This document shows positions 36,187-48,600 of a stretch of DNA of 64,000 nucleotides, piece by piece. The stretch is from Parapristionchus giblindavisi (lineage: Eukaryota > Nematoda > Chromadorea > Rhabditida > Diplogasteridae): positions 423,501-487,500 of the forward strand of contig CALSFV010000273.1 of assembly GCA_943737045.1 (NCBI GenBank). The letters run 5' to 3'. The notes beneath the pieces were generated by a model. That model was given only the letters and a program-made list of their open reading frames with translations, ran no database searches and was not told where the DNA came from. The first letter of the stretch is position 1, and every line of letters starts with the position of its first letter. The position numbers and the translations under genes were made by a program.

Positions 36187-36657
36187 ATGGAGTTCTTTTA
36201 CAAGGACGAACAAGATGTCGAACAGTGAGTGTATTTTGATTTGGAACTGATTCTGGTTAGATTAGTTTTGATGTTCTGATCATCGATTATGCAGGGGTCC
36301 ATTCTCCGAGGCTGAGATGCAGGAATGGTTTCGAGAAGGATATTTCGAGAGTGAAACACCCATGCGATTCAATCGTAATGGACGAGATATCAAGACTACT
36401 CTTCGTTAGTTAACCATTCTTATATTGTTAGAATGCATTCACTCATACACATGTTTTGATTACCTACATAACTGTCGAAAGGGTCGCATATGCAATGATA
36501 ACCTGACATGAGAAACCTGGAACTATCATCAGATTTTCTTTTTGTTACTTTTAAAGATTGTTTATTTTGAGAGAGAATGCGGGAGAAGAACGGATTGTCT
36601 CATCCATTCTGCTTTGATTCAAATGAGATTGAACAGGATGTATACAAGATGGAGCAG
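36187..36657 (+). CDS. GYF-domain exons (copy 1)
   Basis: Exons 36187-36224, 36295-36404 and 36572-36657. The sequence keeps the aromatic pocket layout: Tyr5, the GPF turn at 14-16, Met21, Trp24 and GYF at 28-30, then TTLQRMREKNGLSHPF, which matches the domain's end. The usual first Trp is Phe (EFFYKDEQ). Exons 37056-37120 and 37342-37433 add a basic helical region (LEKASSLL...RERISKRLAKK). Confidence 0.85.
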
Positions 36658-39600
36658 GTCTGTCATGTATTACTCATTACACATTTTAATGTTTTGATAC
36701 ATACTTCGGTTTAGCAGGGCAATATTATAGCAAGTAGCGCGCAAAAGTACCTTACTTTATACTTACTTTTTCATTATATTCTCATGAAAAAACAAAATAG
36801 CAACACAAAAAGTAAGTGTAAGGTAAGTTACTACTTACTATAACATTGCCCTGAAAAACCGGAGTAATTGATTAACGAATGCATAATCCCATTCCATCTA
36901 TAGTTTACTGTATCATGATTCAATATGAAGTGCTTTTCTAGAAGCTCTGGGCTTTGATACGACGAAAGCATTTGTGATTACTATAGCAGTGATAAGCATA
37001 ATGAATATTTTACTTCGACAACTGTGTTTGTCTTGCAAAATATAACATTTTGTAGAAACTCGAGAAGGCATCGTCTCTTCTCAATGGAATCACTGAACGG
37101 AATGTTGTGATGAACAAAGAGTAAGTCTATGTTGGGATAATTTAAATTGTCAGTTTAAACGATATCACACTCAGAAAAATGAAGTGTTAATATGAACACC
37201 CATAGGTGTTCCGGGTGAAACTGTAATCCCCAACACATCAAAAAGCTGCATAGATTTTTTACACCTTTTTTTCTGTGTGCATAATGATTAATTCTTTTAT
37301 TTATTTATTTATTTATTTCATATTTATTTATTTAATTACAGTTTGCGTCTCCTGAAGAAGAACGGTGAGATCATTCGTGAACGAATCTCGAAACGATTAG
37401 CAAAGAAGAATGATGCACCGCAATCACATAATGGTAAGTATTCATTTTAACGCCTTCACGTTAAATAGAAAACATTGTGCAGACGCGATATAATGGGAAG
37501 GGGGGGGGCATTCCGTAGAGATATTGAATGTGGTTACCTTTGTTTGTTCGAAAGTTGTGAGATGAAAAATGTCTGGAGTTTCATATTACCTATTACTGTG
37601 TTTAAAAGAAGAGGTATTATTTAGTTTACCATGATTATTGATTGACTTGATTATCGATTAACTCGGAGTATTATCAGCATCATCTGTTCGGCCCGTGGCT
37701 ACTGTCAAACCATGTACTTCTACTTCATCCTCTCCTTCCTCTACTTTCATTCGCCCCACCTATCTCCCACTTATCGATGTGGATCCGAAACTGGCTAACG
37801 TACCCGAACTAGGTATACCGTATCGTTGTGACTATTATCGATTTTATATTTTGATATTTCAGTCGATCCAAAACCGATGATGAAGAGGCTTCGAATCATC
37901 GTCAATTCGGAGATCAATAAGTTTGCAGCAACTGCGGCACTTTCTTCACAGCTTATCAAGGTATTGAATATAACCTGGAATATAGGTCGAAAAGTACGTT
38001 ACAAACTACGAAGCCTGACCGCATTTTGAGCCGAAAATTTAAGAAAAATCGAGAAACCTGACCGAACTTGGGAGAATTTTTGAATACCTGAACGCATTTG
38101 AGCCGAAAATTCCCAAAAATAAAAAAAAAACCCGACCGCTTTTTGGAAATGTTTAACATAGCTATTCGACGTAGCTAATCGACCTGGAAGCAATTATCTT
38201 ATCGTATCAGGAAGTGTCATCTATTCACACTATTGAATAGTTTATCTGTATCGTAGATACCATAGCTCATTTAAAAAGGACTGCCGTGTCATGATATTGA
38301 TCTATTTAAAATAAAATAAATAAATAATATTTGTAGGATACGAAGTGTGTATGTGGACAGCGGTTGGTGGATCGTGAATTAGTCACATTTGTCACTCATA
38401 TAACAACTGACAAACATTTACAACAGGTATCCTTAGTGATTATTCATTTTTATTCTAATTATTCTTTCCTTAAATATCAGTGTACTTTGATGTACTTTGA
38501 ACATCCCAATGCTGATAAGGTTGTTTAAATGTAATGTAATGTAATGTACTTTGATGAATATAGTTGGTTCCGAAGTTTCGATTGATATCACAGATCGGTC
38601 CAATGTCTAGGACCAGGGCCGAAACTCTGGATCGTTTTAGATTAATTAGTTTTTTTTTCTTTAAAAAGTTTCTAACACAGCCCATTTCTTAGTGCCTTTC
38701 TTTCTTTCTTTCTCTATAATTGGTCGATTATTTCAGTTCCGTTCTCGAGGTGGTCGAGTGACTAAGAAATGTATCGATTTTTATGTGAATCTCTTGAAAT
38801 CCTTTCCAATGGAGGGCGATAATATAAGTAGATCAAATAAGGAAACCTCAAGAGAATTGAAAGGCACGCCTTATATTTATTACATTATTCGATTTCAGTT
38901 CAAACTTGAAAGTATTGGATGGTGTAAAAATCGTTTGGACAATGTTTTCTGAGCTTTGAAACCAATAAATTAACTTGTTTTGATCCGATATTCGACGAAT
39001 AAGATGATCGAGTTGTATTGTCCTTGTTTAGTTTAGTATTAAATAAATAAGAAGTGTATCCTTTATTTTTATAATTTCCATTCGTATAGAATCGAAGAAG
39101 CCTTCATCACAAAAGGAAGTGGATACTCCATCAACATCAACATCTTCTACTCCTCTATCAATGATATTACCTAAGATCATTCCTTTGTTCCATGTTAATC
39201 CAGCTGAGAAGAAGAGTGATGTCGTTTCTGCGATCAAAATTGGTCAGTAATTTATTTTCAACATCATTCATAGATCGAAAAGTATGTTACATAGTACCAA
39301 GCCTGACCGGATTTTGAGCCAAATTTGCCAAAAACCAAAAAAAAACCTGACCGGATTTTGAAAACCGATAATCTAGCTGTTCGACCCATGACTTCATTCA
39401 TTTTCCTGTTGAAATTCAGTAGATTATTCAGTAGATTCATACATGGGCGCCGACATGGGGGTGCCCCATACATGGGCGGGGAACCTGGAGCTCGATTCTA
39501 CAGGGGGCATTCGAACGAAAAATGATTAATTTTACAGGGGGGCTTTCAAATTTTTTTATCAAAAATTTCATCTAAACGTCATTTTTTACAGGGGGCATTC

Positions 39601-42600
39601 CACAAATTTTCTAAAAGCCCTAATTTTACAGGGGTGGGGGGCACCCCCATGTTGGCGCTCATGTATGGGGTGCCCCCCCCCCCCCCCGTAAAATTTTGAT
39701 TCTGTGGAATGGCCCCTGTAAAAAAAGTGAAAAAGCATCGTTGAATCCATGGAATTCCCCCCTGTAAAATTATCATTTTTTGTTGGAATGCCCCCTATGG
39801 AATCGAGCTCCAGGTACCCCGCCCATGTATGGTGCGATTGACTAGAATATGCTATCTTTAAATGGAAAAAAGTATTATTTGTAGGAAAATTGCGATCGTT
39901 GTACTACCAGAACACGAACAGAAGGAAGCTCACTCAAGCGATTGGGCAAAGTGAAGTAACTATTTATTATTTATTCATATTTTATTGAAATTGCTTATAT
40001 TTCCATAGGTGGGCACGCTGGGGGAAAGGCTGTGCGCAACCGGGGAAGGGTAAGGCAAGGCTGTGCGCATAGCTATTTTTGACGAATTAGACTGGAAATT
40101 GTCCGATTTTCGCGAGACAAGGCCATGCGCAAGTCCTCCATGGGAAGGCAAGGCTGTGTGTAAAAAATATTCGTTTTCACGCGCCCACCTATGTATATTT
40201 CTATCACACATATGAATTGTTTGTTGGAAGTTTGAGTTATTGCGATATGGATTGTTGTTTTTTATTTATTATTTATTATTATATTCATTTATAATGATGA
40301 AATATTATTTATTTATTTATTTATCCATCAGTTAAAACAAGAATAATGACATTGAGAATAATAATGATTGATGTTGTTTTCAGTGCAAGAAGTGTACAAT
40401 CTGCGATGTATCTATTCCATCTTCTTTCGAACTTCTAATACATATTCTCGATCCCTCTCATCTCAAAAAGGTATTTGGAATAGAGGATTTAGTAACCTAA
40501 TTTGCGTCGGCCTTATTTTTGTATCCTTTATATCATTGATCTAACAGGGTCAACTAGATTACGATGGGAACGGTAAGATGGAATATAGAAGGGTGCATAA
40601 AATAATATATAATATAATCATACATGGGCGGGGTACCTGGAGCTCGATTCTACAGGGGGCATCCGAACGAAAAATGTCTAATTTTACAAGGGGCCTTCAC
40701 TTTTTTTTCAAAAATGTCACCTAATCTTCGTTTTTTACAGGGAGCATTCCACAAATTTTTGAAAAACCCTAATTTTACAAGGGGCACCCCCATGTTGGAG
40801 CCCATGTATGAATAGAATGTACAGAAAGAAAGATGAATTCAGTGTGAAATTAATAATAATTATCATAATAATAATACTTTAATTGCGCTCGGAATGAACA
40901 ATACATTTTAGGATACGTACTAGAAAAATGGTTGAAAACATGCTTGAATGTGAAAGAAACATAATAATGTGAGGTTATTTAAGTTTGAGAATGCGGGTGG
41001 TGTGATATCAGTGAGTGCATATGAATACTGGAAGAATCGATGTGAGATGTTCCCTAAAGGACAGGAGATCAAAGATCATCCCAAGGTGATCATTACTGTA
41101 GTTCGTGTACTATATTCGTAGGTCGAAAAGTACGTTGCAAAGTACGAAGCCCGACTGCATTTTGCGATTTTTGTGAAATTACAAGCGAATTTTGTGACAA
41201 CCAGACCGTATTTCGCAAGTCTGTAACGTAGATTTTCGACTTATGGCTATATCATTATACCGTTATCGTGATCTGTAGCAGCATTTGTTTTGGTAGAAGA
41301 AATACGGTAGCAAAGGAATCGATTCAGAAGGAAATTGTCGCTGATCGATTGGTTGATCTGATGGTAACGTTGAAGACCAAGCCACTGATTGAGTGTAATG
41401 TGGATGGAGATTCGACTGAAGGTATGACACGATTGAACTATACCGTAATCAATCATGAATAACAATGAGCTCAATAAATAAATATTAATTCCTGATTCTC
41501 TCACCAACTTGAGCCTTGTTTCAGCATCACTCGATAATATCGCTCAGATTCGTGAATTTTTTCGTCTCAATGTAGATATCGGAACCATTAATCGATTGGA
41601 TTGGAATGTTGACGTATGCTTTTCAAGTTTATTTTTTAAACCTAAAATATCAAATTCAAATGATTCGCTTTTTTTCCAGCGAGGTAATTGCTCAGTGTGT
41701 AATACATACACTGGATCAAACTTCATCGGACACTTTATCCATATCATGAATCCCGTTCATTTGAGAGAGGTACGCTGATCTTTGGTTTACTGTAGGTTAC
41801 TGTAGTATCATACATTTTCGGCGCCATCACCGGATTTTTTTATATAGAGGGTCGATCTAGAAAAATTGTTTTTTTTCGCTTAAATTGTAATCTTTCGCTT
41901 AAAAATGAGCTTTATATCGTGTGACTATCCCATACATTGCCACACCCTCGCAGTGCGAGGATTGACCCACTATATAAGGCCCATTTTAGACCACTTGATA
42001 AAAAAATGAAGGAAAAATGACGATTTTAAGCAAAAATAACGAATTTAATTTTTCGAACGAATTTGGAAAAATGACGATTTTAAGCAAAAATAACGAATTT
42101 TGTGAATCAACCCACCCTATTTCGAGAATTGACCCACTATATAAAGATAAACGTCGAGCGCATACATGGGCACCACTGCCGCTAGCGGCAATACACCCCC
42201 GATTTTTGGCACCCGACCCCCCCGATTTTCCAAAAAAAAACACTCAAAATGATGTATAAATGCTCCATTTTTTTGCTTTTGACCCCCGATTTTTGCGTCC
42301 GACCCTCCGATTTTAATTTCCAGCGGCAATGCCCGCCCACGTATGGTCGAGCGTACCGAAAATGTATGGTCTATCCTGGAAATGAGCCATATACAATGGG
42401 TCGATCCTCACACTGTGAGGGTATGGAAATGTCTGACGCTGATCTTTGGTCTACTATAGGCTACTGTAATATCGATCAATCATTTAAGTTCCGTTCAAAA
42501 GTCGGCCCGGTTACGGTAGGGACACTCGCGTTCTTCGTCTCTCTCATATCACATTATCTGAAGAAGGGACACGAAAATGCCGGTGAACATTTCATATTTC

Positions 42601-45600
42601 TTTTTTTTTAAATCCAATTCCTTTTGCGTTTGCAGCGTATAGTGTGCTGGTCAGGAGCAGCATTGAGGAGGTTGGTACTTCTTAATGCATCTAACCATAA
42701 TACATAAAAATTTCATTTCCTATTAATATTATAATAATTATAATATTATTATTAATATTATTATAATATTATTATTATATTAATATTATTAATATTATTA
42801 TTAATATTATTAATAATTAATAATTGTATTTCGTGCTTGTAGAATCCTCGATTATCGAATCTTCCATCCCTGATTGAGGCGCATGACGCAATTATCGATC
42901 TTCTACCTCCTATACCAGAGATTCTTCCTCTTATTGAAGTTGATAATAGAGACACCAGTGATACTGGTAATATTTTGATCTTTGATCTCTCATTCAATCG
43001 ATATATTATATCTTGCAGTACCCTTCTGGGAAGTTGGTATTCTCGCAGCCTCGTATCGTGAACATCCAAATAGGCAACTAATCGATTTCTATATGAAGAG
43101 ATACACAAAGATGGTAAGTTATGATTGATTATAATCATATGTCGAAAAGTATGTTACAAAGAACCATGACCGGATTTTGAGCCAAAATTTCACAAAAATC
43201 GAAAAAAACTGAAAACCGATAACCTAGCTATTCGTCCTATGATTATAATTAGATGTCATACGAATGATAAATATTCAAGGATTGTATATAATTCATTCCC
43301 CCCTTCCCTTGGTTTGTTTGTTCATCTTTTGTCCATCTTTGATACACTATTTGTTTTCTTTGATACACTGATCTTTGATCTTTTTTCCCCAGTTTGATTA
43401 CATGCGTCATTGTTCGTGCACAAGATCGCGTATATCATTTGCTCTAAATGTTCGTGGAGAAGAGCAAATAACGAAGATATTCGAACATATTGCCGACTTT
43501 CAGCATCAGTATGCGGTTCGCTCATTCATTTATCCCTTTTATTTGCTCACAATTATTATTTTGATTGATATTACTACATAAAAATCAAGGGTTAATCAAT
43601 ATTATTTCGTTAATGCGGTGTTACATTTTCCTTACGTGCGTACGCCGTAACACCTCTCCGCCGCGTCTCCGTCGTTACGGCGGGGGTTACGGCGTACGCA
43701 TGTAAGGAAATGTAACACCGCATGAACATGTGCTGATCACGGAATGTTTTCTGATTTTTCCCTTCCAACATTGAAATATTTCCTAATTATTCTAGTATCA
43801 ACTTGGCAATGGTCGTATCACTCGTGATTCCATCAATTTCTATCGCAAAATACTCGAAGCTTTCCCGCATGATGGATGGAGTTTACCACGTGAGTATAGT
43901 AGTCCTTCTATTTATTTATTTATTTTTTATTTATTTTCCTTCTAACCAATACACAAAAGATGAATGGATATATGTAGGAATGTTAGCATTTCGGATACGG
44001 GCTAGCCTTTTCGTTAGGCCTCTATAGCTGAAAGCTGGTTCCCTTGCACGATTTCTAGATCTCCGGACATTTGAATATTTGAATTTAGATTCCTAGCCAT
44101 GGTTTAGCTAATTTTGCACATTATTTCCCATATCTGTGGTGGAGTTATCGCGTTGGGGAACGCTGGCGGAAATTCAAGCACTGGAAAAATGGGTAACTGA
44201 CCCTTTAAGACGTTCGTAATGGGAAAAAGAAATGATCAACAAATTATAATGAATTCAATATTGAAATAAATTTATGCAAAACATTATCAGTATTGGTTTG
44301 CAGCGATCACTCCAATCGATGAACCGTTTCTACCATTCATGGGACAGAATCCTATGTCGACGAAAACATGTACGGTATTCGTATATTGATTGACTTTCCA
44401 ATTCAATTTATTGATTGACTTTGGGTGTTAAATGATTACGCTCTGCAGTACCTGTGGCGAAGTTCGACGAGGTTCGAGACGCCATTCGATCTACGAAGAT
44501 AACTGGTAGTATAATAGTGGATGCATTCCCGGATGAAATGATGAAGGTATTCATGATATATGTTGCATACCAGTCAACTTTTCTTTATTATGCATCGGCC
44601 TCATAGGTCGAAAAGTCTGTTACAAAGTACCGAGCCTGGTTGCATTTTGCGCCAAAATTTGCCAAAAATCTAAAAACCTTATCGCTTTTTGAAAACGGCT
44701 AACATTTCGACCTATGATTGGCCTACTTTATTTAACCTTTCCTATTCACCAATTGCACCTTCCGTTTTCTCTTTATCATGTTATAATGGATATGAATTCG
44801 TATTGCATTAGAGGTATGGGGGAAACAATTGTGATTGATATAATTGTATACGAACCCTTTCTACCATTCATGGGACAGGCCTTGAAATTGTCACTGGCCT
44901 AGCAGTGATCACCCGCGGTGATAAGACGTTTCAGAAATTTCACTTCGGAAAAGGACACTTCAGAAACTAATTTTCAGAAAAGGACGTTTCAGAAATTTCG
45001 CTTCAGAAAATGCTATTTCGGAAAATCTTTTTCAGAAAAGGACGTTTCAGAAATTTTCATTTCAGAAATTCCAACTCAGAAAAGGACGTTTCAGAAATTG
45101 GCACGTCAGAAATTCCAACTCAGAAAAGGACGTTTCAGAAATTTTTTTCAGAAATATCAACTCAGAAAAGGACGTTTCAGAAAATTTTCCCGTTGTAGTT
45201 GAATGCTACTACATCTAAATTTAATTTAATTTATTTTCTGAAACGTCCTTTTCTGAGTTGATATTTCTGAAGTGCCAATTTCTGAAACGTCCTTTTCTGA
45301 GTTGATATTTCTGAAGTGCCAATTTCTGAAACGTCCTTTTCTGAGTTGGAATTTCTGGAAAAAATTTATGAAACGTCCTTTTCTGGAAAATCATATCTCA
45401 AGTGGAAATTTCTGAAACGTCCTTTTCTGAAGAGGATTTTCTCAAATAGCACTTTCTGAAGTGAAATTTCTGAAACGTCTTCACCATCACCCGCAGGACT
45501 TGATATCTTCGTGTGCCTTGAATAACGGGTTGTACCTTACCTTTACTTTAGTAATGTATAATTGGTACAGCTCCGTCATTGTCGTGTGTGTCATTGGGTC

Positions 45601-48600
45601 AAGTTTGATCATGATTCTGATGGAAGAGTCAATCCTCACAAACTTCTATTCCATATCATCGATCATTCACATCTACAAAATGTTAGTCCATTTATTAATT
45701 GATTGATTCACTTATTGATTATTTGACTTATTGATTGATTGTCTTAATGATTGATTCAGATGCATAAATACAAGTGTGCTCCTACGTCCGCATGTCTCCA
45801 ATTCCTTCAAGATCTAATCGCAGTGAATGAGGGGAGGATGGAACGAAAGGCTGGACGACCGAAGGTTTGATCATGGTTCATGGTTTATACGGTGACTTTT
45901 GATCTCTGACACTGTGTTCAGATGGATCCAAGTCTGCTACAGCCCGTGACGATACCCGATGTGGCCACCGAAGGTTACATTTATTTTTCATTCTTTATGC
46001 ATATCATATGTAGTTTACTATTATTAGGGCGGGCATTGCCGCTGGAAATGAAAATCGGGGGGGGGGGGTCGAAAGCAAAAAAATGAAGCATTTATACGCA
46101 CGTTCACCTTCAGTTAAGTATTTTGTTTTTGGCAACTTGGGGCACAATAAGTAGTGCGAAAAATGAAACGTGGGAAGGCAGTAAGTGTGTAAAATGTTTT
46201 GAATGGGTGACCAGCGCTTTGGGGATTTCAAATTGGAGTCTACAGTACTCCTCAGGGGTCATATGCTCTTTACTTTTGCAAAATAATCAATATTATTATA
46301 TTTGATGACATTCGGTGTGAAATATTGCTAGCATTTGTGATTGTCACGATTATGTTTCATCCAATCATCTCTCAATTCGTTCGTTGTAGACATCATCGAG
46401 AAGTGGAGATGTAACTTTGTGGAGGAGGATGTCTTCAACATGTGCATGGCCTACAGTGTCATGTGGAGTGCTAGCAATATCATTGATTCTGAAGCCCTAC
46501 CCGGCAAACCGCAGGTTTGATCTTTGATCTCTTAATGTTGATATTTGATCTCTAAATGTTGATCTTTGATCTCTAAATGTTGATCTGTAATCTCTAAATG
46601 TTAATCTTTGATCTCTAAATATTGATCTTTGAACTCTAAATGTTGATCTTTGATCTCTAAATGTTGATCTTTGATCTCTAAATGTTTCAGATGCTCATTA
46701 TTTGCCCTCATCGTCAATGGATTGGAGAATGTCGTCGAATGATTCCAATATGTGCACCTGAACTCACTCATGTGGTACGGTATCGGACATGACGATCATA
46801 CGATGTTCTTTTAGATACCATACTTTATAAATTATTTAATACTTTATTAATTATTCAATTTAGTCGTATTCTATGAAACATTGAGTTATAACTCTTTTAG
46901 AGTACTAAAATCCGTCCTTTCGCACCAAAATCGAACATTTTTGTGTATTTTCCAATTTTGAACACAAGAGTAATCATATGATATTGTAGATGTGCATTGG
47001 AGGTACCAATTTAAGGGAGAATTCGAGGGAAACATCAGAGAATTCATATCACTTTGCATTGGGTGAGTAAGCATCATAAGGTTCATCATCATCATCCATG
47101 TTTGAGATTCCCCTTGTTGATGCATCCGGGTCGAGACCATGTTAGCGAAAGACATTTGCGCCGAATGTATCAATTGGCCGATCCCAAATAAGTAGTACAT
47201 TTGCGCCAGAACCAAATGCGCCGAGGAACATATGGGCCGGACCCAAATGCGCCGAGGGAAATTTGCGTCGGGGTACATTTGCGCTGAGGTACGTTTGCGC
47301 CGAGATACACTTGCGCCGAATATACCTTTTATTTCATTTTGTCTCATTTTTGTTGCAATTGTTTCAAGAAATCAACGATTAATCTATCAAATGAGAACAA
47401 CACAGGACTGAATGATGGAGATATGAAAAAAAAGGGGTTTGATGCCCTCGAACAAAAACAAAAAGTTGAAGTTTATTTTCCTTTGAGGAAGTAGTTGGGT
47501 CCCCCGTGTAGACCGCTCACAGGAGGGAGATCATGTCAGAATGATCTCCCCTCATTATCCTTGCATCGTCATTCCCCATGACTCATTCCCCTATATAAAC
47601 CCCCTCAATCTCTGATAAACCAGTATATACTGACTTGTCCTGTTGTATACTGACATTATATTGATACGCGGAATGACGGCTCCAACTCAAAGGAAAATAA
47701 ACTTCAACTTTTTGTTTTTGTTCGAGGGCATCAAACCCTTTTTTTCATATTTCCATCATTCAGTCCTGTGTTGTTCTCATTTGATAGATTAATCGTTGAT
47801 CTCTTGAAACAATTGCTACAAAAAATGAGACAAAATAAAATAAAAGGTATATTCGGCGCAAGTGTATCTCGGCGCAAACGTACCTCAGCGCAAATCTACC
47901 CCGACGCAAATGTCCCTCGGCGCATTTGGGTCCGGCCCATATGTTCCTCGGCGCAATTGGTACTGGCGCAAATGTCCTTGGCGCAAATGTACCCCAGCGC
48001 AAATGTCCCTCGGCGCATTTGTTTCCGGCGCAAATGTCCCTCGGCGCATTTGGTTCCGGCGCAAATGTCCCTCGGCGCAATTGGGAACTGGCGCAAATGT
48101 CTTTCGGTAACATGGTCTCGACCCGATGCATCCGTGCGGAGGTGTCGTTTGTAATACTAGGGCTTTTCATAAATGGTGTGGCTTCTTGTAAAAAATTACG
48201 TTTATGTGAAATTTAAAGCTTTTGTGAATGCCTCCCCCCATTTAAATTAACTTTTTTTGTTCGAATGCGCCCTATGTAGAGTCGAGTTTCGTGTACACCG
48301 CCCATGATCACAAGTGATCACAAGTGTAGCGCACTAATAGTTGAACTCAATTGATCGTCTCCATTATTCAGGTACTCTTGGTCGTATTATTGATCTAATC
48401 AAGAGAGGAGCTCTTCGTTTATCATCAATACGATGGATACTACTTGTTGATATTGAAATACTCCAGGCTGAATACAATAGGTTTGTTTGAGTGATAAGAG
48501 ATATCATATACATGGGATCGCATGGAATGATTGCACCTTCAATATTGAACCCAAGAGAGAGATTAAGTGAGAGAGCGTAATTTATAAAGTTCCAAACTTT

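Noticed and set aside
40551..40575. Small in-frame candidate exon (GQLDYDGN) after zinc exon 2
   Set aside because: The other four modules join the zinc exon directly to the following helical exon, and the phase fits without it.
44918..45202. 94-codon frame rich in RKGRFRNF repeats
   Set aside because: A translation of the CAGAAAAGGACGTTTCAGAA array; the same region reads open in another frame.
47760..48216. Four overlapping open frames of 66-136 codons
   Set aside because: They are translations of the TTTGCGCCGA-type repeats in the foldback, in several frames at once, with no constraint.
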